In this document: positions 58,641-64,000 of the stretch, piece after piece
Position numbering within the stretch: the first letter of the stretch is position 1
How the letters are laid out: the number at the start of each line of letters is the position of its first letter
Position numbers and translations under genes: made by a program
Notes under the pieces: model-generated
Databases searched by the model: none
Told to the model about the DNA's origin: nothing
What the model saw: the letters and a program-made list of their open reading frames with translations, nothing else
Assembly (NCBI GenBank): GCA_947488305.1
Contig: CANKZM010000009.1
Coordinates: 1 to 64,000, forward strand
DNA length: 64,000 nt
Direction of reading: 5' to 3'
DNA from: an uncultured Roseobacter sp.
GTDB taxonomy: Bacteria; Pseudomonadota; Alphaproteobacteria; Rhodobacterales; Rhodobacteraceae

Positions 58641-58907
58641 GTGACAAACCTGGATCCTGAGAATGTTCGCATGGCGCAGGTTGCGTTGGACAAGGTCGCG
58701 CGTGTTTGGACGTCTTTCCCCGGCGTTATCTCTGTCGAGGTGGCGCGGCGATGGAAAGACGGAGCGCCTGGCGATGAACTTGGGATCCGGATCACGGTCG
58801 AGGACACGGCTTGCGCGCGTGACGAGGCAGGAAATTCACTTTTCCCGCAACAATTGGAAGGCACGCCGGTGGACATTGTTAAGGGCGGGCAACCTTCACT
58901 TGAATGA
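58641..58907 (+). CDS. Stand-alone homologue of the protease N-terminal domain
   Basis: 88 residues from GTG at 58641, with AAGGAG 8 bases upstream, 14 bases after the protease stop. It parallels residues about 19-95 of the protease: KVARVWTSFPGVISVEVA against TVRRSWLRRPGVTAVDV, then DELGIRITVED against DELAVRVHVSR, and TPVDIVKGGQPS against FPVDVIEAQYGPS. A separate copy of a protease pro-domain is known from I9-type inhibitors. This one may inhibit, fold or target the protease in trans. Function is inference. Confidence 0.72.
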   Translation: MTNLDPENVRMAQVALDKVARVWTSFPGVISVEVARRWKDGAPGDELGIRITVEDTACARDEAGNSLFPQQLEGTPVDIVKGGQPSLE

Positions 58908-59371
58908 GTGATAATTCTCACCGTTGAATTGTCCGAACGGTCTGGCGAATTTCTTTGTCAGCCCGTCTTGGCGAGCTATCGTAAGCGTCCTGCAAAACCC
59001 CATATTTCCGGGGCAGCAGCTCTTCATCTTTGTTGAACTGTCAGTCGGCCATGCAGCTATCCCTCATCGGGCTCAAAGCGACCACACTGCGCCCGATTTC
59101 GCCTGTCTGTTTCAATGTAGGCTCTGCCGACCACTGCTGAACAGCGCTGATATGAACTGCAGCATAGGTCAAGCTTGGGCCAGTTTCACAGCGCGGCACC
59201 TTGACGGTAGACCCGTGTCATTCGGGTGAGGGCGGCCCAAAGCTGACCTTGATCACGGTCTTCGAATCCTGCGACAGCAGGCCCGCATTGCAGTCATTCA
59301 CCGTTACGGCGAAAGGAGAAGACCATTAGATGTCGGCGGTGCGGACCAAACAGCTGTTTCGCCTGCGCGGA
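58908..59371. other. Gap with repeat copy 4
   Basis: About 460 bases between the small gene and the converging acetyltransferase gene. It contains an inverted copy of the intergenic repeat (59281-59300). No gene supported. Confidence 0.4.
59281..59300 (-). repeat. Short intergenic repeat, copy 4
   Basis: The minus strand reads TGAATGACTGCAATGCGGGC, matching copies 2 and 3 with few differences. Opposite orientation to the others. Confidence 0.5.
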
Positions 59372-59893
59372 CTAACGTCCACTTTGCGGACAAACAGCGG
59401 AGTTTTGGTCAAGACGCTTGCTCATCTCATGCCATGCCATTCCACCGTGGTTGGAGGCGGAAGGTCTCAGATATTCGTACCCAAGCTTCTCGTAAAGCGG
59501 CACGTGATGTTCTTTACACATCATATAAATCGTCATCTTGCCCATATGCTGCATCCGTTTGACGAACTCATCCATCAACGACCTAGAATAGCCCTTGCCT
59601 TGCTCCATTGGGTCCACGACGACCGACATGATGACGACATTGGGTGCGTCAGGGTCGTGGCCAATTAGTTCTTTGAATTCCTCGTCAGACATCTCGACCT
59701 GATGAGCACATCCACAATTGATAAAGCCAATAATCCTGCGGTCTATTTCGAGTATCAAAAAGCCCTCCGGATAGGTCTCAATCCGCTTGCAGATTTTGGC
59801 ATGGGTCGCCGCTTCGTCACCTTCATAAGCGGCGGTTTCGATTTCGAAGCAGCGATCCGCATCGGCAGGTTGGGCATTTCTAAACCGGACCAT
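59372..59893 (-). CDS. GNAT-family N-acetyltransferase
   Basis: 173 residues from ATG at 59893, with AAAGGAGAG upstream. The acetyl-CoA site is VVDPMEQGKGYSRSLMDEFV (the Q/R-x-x-G-x-G/A type, here Q-G-K-G-Y-S). MCKEHHVPLYEKLGYEYL is the C-terminal GNAT signature. The substrate is unknown. The extra upstream residues in the open frame lack GNAT character. Confidence 0.9.
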   Translation of the reverse strand: MVRFRNAQPADADRCFEIETAAYEGDEAATHAKICKRIETYPEGFLILEIDRRIIGFINCGCAHQVEMSDEEFKELIGHDPDAPNVVIMSVVVDPMEQGKGYSRSLMDEFVKRMQHMGKMTIYMMCKEHHVPLYEKLGYEYLRPSASNHGGMAWHEMSKRLDQNSAVCPQSGR

Positions 59894-60388
59894 AAAGTTC
59901 TCTCCTTTTGTCGGGGAAAAACCTAATCGAAAGAACGAATGATGTCTCGCTGCTGAAAAAGCATGTCGACATGAAGACACTAAAGCACAGCGCAGCATCA
60001 GGCACTTTGGGCTCAGAACAGTCATTTGCTGCCGGCAAAATAGATGACAACTATCGTTACGTTGGTCGTCATTCATTCAAAAGATATGGACAGGAAGCAG
60101 GCGCTTAGTAGATTGAGCATCATGCCGACTTAGCATTGTATCTTAAGTAGTTTACACTTAATGCTAACGTATAAATTCGCGTGAAAACAATATCTTAAAT
60201 TCTTCACAGGTGACTGGTCGATCTGCCAGCAATTCCAATTGGAAATTCCACAAAAAGCACTGGGTTGGTCCACAGCCGTCGTTTTGCGGGTACCATCGAT
60301 GCGACAAAGCCGACCGCATGGTCGTTTTTACTGGAGCACCAAGATAGTGCGCCTAAGTTCAGCATGAGTGTTAATTGAGGGGGTTTTT
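59894..60388. other. Gap with no supported gene
   Basis: About 490 bases, AT-rich around 60130-60200. Nothing supported. Confidence 0.35.
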
Positions 60389-61387
60389 GTGCGAGGTCAA
60401 ATCCGAATAGCGATCATCGGTGCGGGGCTCACAGGGCTGCGGCTGGCGCAAAGGCTTGCCGAAAAGGCAGATGTGACTGTGTTCGAAAAGTCCCGTGGAT
60501 TTGGCGGTCGCATGTCAACGCGCCGCGCGGGTCTTTTCGAGTTTGATCATGGTGCTCAATTCTTCACAGCCCGTACTAAATGCTTTCAGGACTTCTTGAT
60601 TCCGTATTTGAAAGCGGGAATTGTTGCGGAGTGGCACCCCCGTTTGACTGATCTGAATGGTGGCGCGTCACCGGCCTGGGACAGGCCTCACTTCGTGGCA
60701 GTTCCCGGCATGACTGCTCTGGCCAAAGCGATGGCTGAGGAGGTTCTCGTGCACCGTGAGACACGTATCGCTGCATTGCATGCGCACGATAACAAATGGA
60801 ATCTGAGGTTTGTTGAGGGGGGAATGTCCGGGTCTTTCGACTGGATTATCTCCACTGCACCTGGCGAGCAATCAGCAGATTTGATCCCGCGTACAGCAGT
60901 GTTTTTTGACACCTTGCATGCAGCGAGAATGCACGGATGTTACGCCCTTATGCTGGGATATGACAAAGCTCCAAGAATAGATTGGGACGTGGCGATACCG
61001 CCTTCCGGCCCCATAAGTTGGATTGCATCGAACCATAGCAAGCCAGGGCGATCAGATGCCGTCAGCATCCTGTGCCACAGCCGGAATGAATGGGCTGATG
61101 CGCATCTGGACGACGACCAGGAAACGGTGAAGAACGAGCTTTGCGCTACATTTGAAACTTTGTCTGGGATTGCGGTCGGCAAGGCAAGTTACGTGAGCCT
61201 TCATCGCTGGCGATACGCAAAAACCGTCAAACCGGCTGACGCGCCTTTTATGATTGATCGGTCAAAAAAGTTGGCTGTTGCCGGTGATTGGTGTGGTGCG
61301 GGTCGGGTGGAGACAGCATTTGAAAGCGCCAACGCGCTGGCGGATGCCATTCTGGAAGAGATACAGGATACTTCGGGCAATGGGTGA
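60389..61387 (+). CDS. Renalase-like NAD(P)/FAD oxidoreductase
   Basis: 332 residues from GTG at 60389, with GAGGGGG upstream; GTG at 60368 is also in frame. The dinucleotide site is IAIIGAGLTGLRLAQRLAEK with its acidic residue in VFEKSRGFGGR. GRMSTRR follows as in renalase. The C-terminal FAD segment (KLAVAGDWCGAGRVETAFES) is present. Bacterial renalase homologues oxidise aberrant reduced nicotinamides. The next gene is an ABC ATPase, with about 100 bases between them. Confidence 0.88.
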   Translation: MRGQIRIAIIGAGLTGLRLAQRLAEKADVTVFEKSRGFGGRMSTRRAGLFEFDHGAQFFTARTKCFQDFLIPYLKAGIVAEWHPRLTDLNGGASPAWDRPHFVAVPGMTALAKAMAEEVLVHRETRIAALHAHDNKWNLRFVEGGMSGSFDWIISTAPGEQSADLIPRTAVFFDTLHAARMHGCYALMLGYDKAPRIDWDVAIPPSGPISWIASNHSKPGRSDAVSILCHSRNEWADAHLDDDQETVKNELCATFETLSGIAVGKASYVSLHRWRYAKTVKPADAPFMIDRSKKLAVAGDWCGAGRVETAFESANALADAILEEIQDTSGNG

Positions 61388-61483
61388 TGGTTTGGTGCCT
61401 CTTCATTGTCATGGGGTATCGAACTGCGTCCCGGTCGAACAAACCTTTTCTGGCGCACAATGCTGTGCAAAAGGTGGGCAATA

Positions 61484-62170
61484 ATGGTGCTGCAGGTTTC
61501 ACATCTGAAAAAAGACTACGGGTCGGGCATAAACGCGGTATCCGTTTTGCAAGATGTGAATTTCGACCTGGCAGCCGGGGCAACCATGGCGCTCGAAGGG
61601 GAATCCGGGAGCGGGAAAAGCACTGTTTTGCATTTGATCGCTGGCCTCGACCAACCGACAGCGGGCAGCATTGTTCTGGACGGTGAAGAAGTCGTTGGGT
61701 TGTCGGATGCAGAAGCGGCCACCCTGCGCAGAGAGTGTGTTGGCGTGGTTTTTCAGCAGTTTAACCTGATCCCCAGCCTGACGGTCCGGGCAAATATCGC
61801 GTTTCATGCGCGTTTGGGCCGCAACTTTGATCCCGATTGGGCGGACCGTCTCGCTCGTGGGATCGGCCTTCAGGACCACCTTGAAAAGTACCCGGAAGCG
61901 CTCTCCGGCGGGCAACAGCAAAGGGTTGCCATCGCGCGGACACTCGCGGCACGTCCCAAACTCATTCTGGCCGATGAGCCGACAGGGAATCTGGATGAAG
62001 ATACGGCGGACCGAGTCCTTGCGCTAATGTTGGAAAGCGCGGCAGAGGCCAAGGCGGCGGTCCTGATGGTGACCCACTCGCAGCGTCTGGCGGGCGCGAT
62101 GGAGCGTCGCTTCGTGCTTTCTCATGGTGTGGTGCGTGAACGGACGGGCTTGCACCGACAGACATCATGA
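61484..62170 (+). CDS. ABC transporter ATPase (LolD/MacB type)
   Basis: 228 residues from ATG at 61484; an upstream frame start at 61406 is less likely. Walker A is GESGSGKST, the signature is LSGGQQQR, Walker B is [13 protein letters not shown] and the H-loop is VTHSQR. Together with the FtsX-like permease overlapping it, it belongs to the LolCDE/MacB-type transporters, which use ATP mechanically for periplasmic transport rather than moving a substrate through a channel. The permease start overlaps by ATGA. Confidence 0.93.
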   Translation: MVLQVSHLKKDYGSGINAVSVLQDVNFDLAAGATMALEGESGSGKSTVLHLIAGLDQPTAGSIVLDGEEVVGLSDAEAATLRRECVGVVFQQFNLIPSLTVRANIAFHARLGRNFDPDWADRLARGIGLQDHLEKYPEALSGGQQQRVAIARTLAARPKLILADEPTGNLDEDTADRVLALMLESAAEAKAAVLMVTHSQRLAGAMERRFVLSHGVVRERTGLHRQTS

Positions 62171-64000
62171 ATGGCGACGTCGGGCGCGCGCTCTGGTCTC
62201 ATTGGCGACGAAACCCATGGCAACTTATCACATTACTGGCGGGGATTGCGTTGTCGACAGCACTTTGGTCGGGCGTGCAGGCGATCAATGCGGAAGCACG
62301 CGCGAGCTACGCCTTTGCTTCGGACGTTTTAGGAGCGGCAGACGTCGCGCGAGTGAGGAAAGCCGATGGTGCCGTCATTTCGGTGGCTGACTACGTGGCG
62401 TTGCGACGTGCTGGATGGCCAGTTAGCCCGGTTCTGGAAGGAAAAATCGATATTGACGGACAGCCCTTCCGAATAGTTGGAATTGATCCGCTAACGTTTC
62501 CTACCACCCTGACCGGGAGGTCTGGGGAGGGGCCGGGGTTTTTGGGCGACGACCCGTTGAATGCTCCAATCGCAATCGCCCATCCGGATGACCTACCCGA
62601 ACTTGCTACCTTGAACATCCAGCTTCGGGCTGATGAGACCAGACCCCGAGGCAGTGTTTTGATGGACATTGCGCAAGCCGACAGGCTTTTGGGACCGCGT
62701 GGCCGGATCGAACGCCTTTTGCTGAGGCCGCAACTACCTTTGGGCGTCGCGGAATTGCCGGAGAAATATCAGATTGCGCAGACTGGCGTTAAAACCGATG
62801 TCGCGCGCCTGACTCAGAGCTTTCACCTCAATCTTACGGCTTTCGGTCTATTGTCCTTTGCTGTGGGGATTTTCATCGTATACGGCGCGGTTGGGCTTGC
62901 GTTTGAGCAACGCCGAGGCGTGTTTCGTACATTGCGTGCCTTGGGAGTTCCGCTTCGCCGCCTCGTCATTCTCTTGGTTCTCGAACTTGGCATTTTTGCG
63001 ATAGTCGCTGGATTTGCGGGGGTGGCGTTAGGGTATGTGATAGCTGCTGCCCTTTTGCCAGATGTGGCGGCGACGTTGCGCGGGCTCTATGGGGCCGATG
63101 TCGCAGGTCAGTTACAACTGCGCGCCACGTGGTGGCTATCCGGTCTGGCGATGGCGCTGGCCGGGACGGCGATAGCCGCTGGAGCTGCGTTCTTTAAACT
63201 TCTCCGCATGCCGATGCTGTCCTTCAATCACCCGCGCGCCATGAGCCTTGGGGCTCAAAACGCGGGAAAATGGCTGGCTTTTTGCGCCATCGTACTTTTC
63301 CTCGCGGGCGTCGGGGTGGCAGTCTTCGGCAACGGACTGGTCGCAGGTTTTGCGCTTCTGGCGTGTTTGTTGATCGGTGCCGCGTTTTCGCTCCCTTGGA
63401 TACTCGCGCAATGCCTCTTTCTGGCGGAAAGACGCGCCCGGGCACCGCTTGCCCAATGGTTCTGGGCTGACACGCGTCAGCAATTGCCTGGCCTGTCCAT
63501 GGCTTTGATGGCGCTTTTGCTGGCCATGGCTGCCAATGTTGGTGTGTCCACGATGGTGTCCAGTTTTCGACTGACTTTCGTTGACTACCTTGATCAAAGA
63601 CTGGTCTCTGACCTCTACGTCAATGCAAAAGACATCGAGCAAGCCGAGGAGTTGATGCGCTTTCTGGACGGAAGGTTCGACGCCGTTTTGCCCATCGTCT
63701 CGGTTGAAGCACGCATCGGCGGACTGCCCGCGGAAATCTACGGCGTAAGCGATCATCCGATTTACCGGGAAAACTGGCCTGTCCTTGCCGCGATCCCGGA
63801 GGTTTGGGATGAATTAGTGGCTGGGAAAGGTGTGTTGGCGAGCGAGCAGCTTGCGCGGCGGGAGGGCTGGTCCATCGGCTCCACCTTACCGACCGGGGAT
63901 CGCTTGATTGGGACCTACAGCGACTATGGAAATGCGTCCGGTCAAATGATTCTGGGCATCGCGTTGTTTCGGGAACGGTATCCAGAAGTGCCGGAACTGC
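62167..64000 (+). CDS. FtsX-like ABC permease, 5' part
   Basis: The frame opens with ATG at 62167, overlapping the ATPase stop, and runs off the right edge after 611 codons. An N-terminal membrane segment (LITLLAGIALSTALWSGVQA) is followed by a periplasmic domain (KIDIDGQPFRIVGIDPLTFP). Three membrane segments then follow with the FtsX pattern FEQRRGVFRTLRALGVPLRR at about residue 245, and a second set starts at about residue 440 (LSMALMALLLAMAANVGVST). Two FtsX-like halves in one chain are typical of larger lipoprotein or peptide exporters such as YbbP. The 3' end is not visible. Confidence 0.9.
   Translation, partial: MNGDVGRALWSHWRRNPWQLITLLAGIALSTALWSGVQAINAEARASYAFASDVLGAADVARVRKADGAVISVADYVALRRAGWPVSPVLEGKIDIDGQPFRIVGIDPLTFPTTLTGRSGEGPGFLGDDPLNAPIAIAHPDDLPELATLNIQLRADETRPRGSVLMDIAQADRLLGPRGRIERLLLRPQLPLGVAELPEKYQIAQTGVKTDVARLTQSFHLNLTAFGLLSFAVGIFIVYGAVGLAFEQRRGVFRTLRALGVPLRRLVILLVLELGIFAIVAGFAGVALGYVIAAALLPDVAATLRGLYGADVAGQLQLRATWWLSGLAMALAGTAIAAGAAFFKLLRMPMLSFNHPRAMSLGAQNAGKWLAFCAIVLFLAGVGVAVFGNGLVAGFALLACLLIGAAFSLPWILAQCLFLAERRARAPLAQWFWADTRQQLPGLSMALMALLLAMAANVGVSTMVSSFRLTFVDYLDQRLVSDLYVNAKDIEQAEELMRFLDGRFDAVLPIVSVEARIGGLPAEIYGVSDHPIYRENWPVLAAIPEVWDELVAGKGVLASEQLARREGWSIGSTLPTGDRLIGTYSDYGNASGQMILGIALFRERYPEVPEL

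Overview
The window looks like a chromosomal segment of a marine alphaproteobacterium of the Roseobacter group (Rhodobacterales). The basis is the family content: a DUF6456 HTH protein, DUF1217, DUF3604, SphA-type porin and HupE/UreJ proteins, a groESL operon behind a CIRCE element, rpsU, and several small acidic or Lys-rich proteins of Roseobacter type. Most genes use GC-rich codons. I found no rRNA, no recognisable tRNA and no CRISPR array.

Layout. 1-1.1 kb: 3' part of a large secreted beta-helix (G8/CEMIP-like) protein. 1.2-8.2 kb: an AT-richer, gene-poor stretch with a DUF6456 regulator, very small genes, frameshifted remnants, a broken IS3-family element and a PAS-like protein. 8.2-12.5 kb: a GAF-PAS-PAS-GGDEF-EAL c-di-GMP enzyme and a DMT exporter. 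13.0-15.8 kb: a three-gene head-group cassette (class V aminotransferase, CDP-alcohol phosphatidyltransferase, cytidylyltransferase-like enzyme). 15.9-19.6 kb: two small conserved-looking proteins, groEL/groES with CIRCE, a 2OG-Fe(II) oxygenase and rpsU. 19.8-25.8 kb: an MFS transporter, then a LysR regulator divergent from a GST / DUF1348 / pyridoxamine-oxidase-like::ferredoxin-reductase operon. 26-32 kb: a solitary tyrosine integrase, a secreted caspase-lectin protein and a divergent SDR/AraC pair. 32-39 kb: a small membrane protein, a four-repeat DUF1217 protein, an orphan Dam-type methylase, and a radical SAM protein facing an asparagine-synthetase-like protein. 39.2-42.9 kb: a copper operon (frameshifted DUF411 gene, cytochrome c, copC, copD, multicopper oxidase). 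42.9-44.4 kb: a DadA-type oxidase behind a tandem glycine riboswitch. 44.7-48.2 kb: DUF2189, CHAP lipoprotein and secreted hypothetical proteins. 48.5-55.4 kb: a five-gene envelope operon (two DUF3604, SphA-like, PpiC-like, HupE-like) with a divergent Crp/Fnr regulator. 57.3-58.9 kb: a trypsin-fold protease and a small protein resembling its N-terminal domain. 59-64 kb: GNAT, renalase-like oxidoreductase, and an ABC ATPase/FtsX-like permease pair running off the right edge.

Most unusual items: the protease with a stand-alone copy of its N-terminal domain; the head-group cassette without a visible PEP mutase; the caspase::lectin fusion; the radical SAM / Asn-synthetase-like pair; the frameshift inside the copper operon; and a family of short intergenic repeats. 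Functional statements rest on motifs read by eye; no database search was run.
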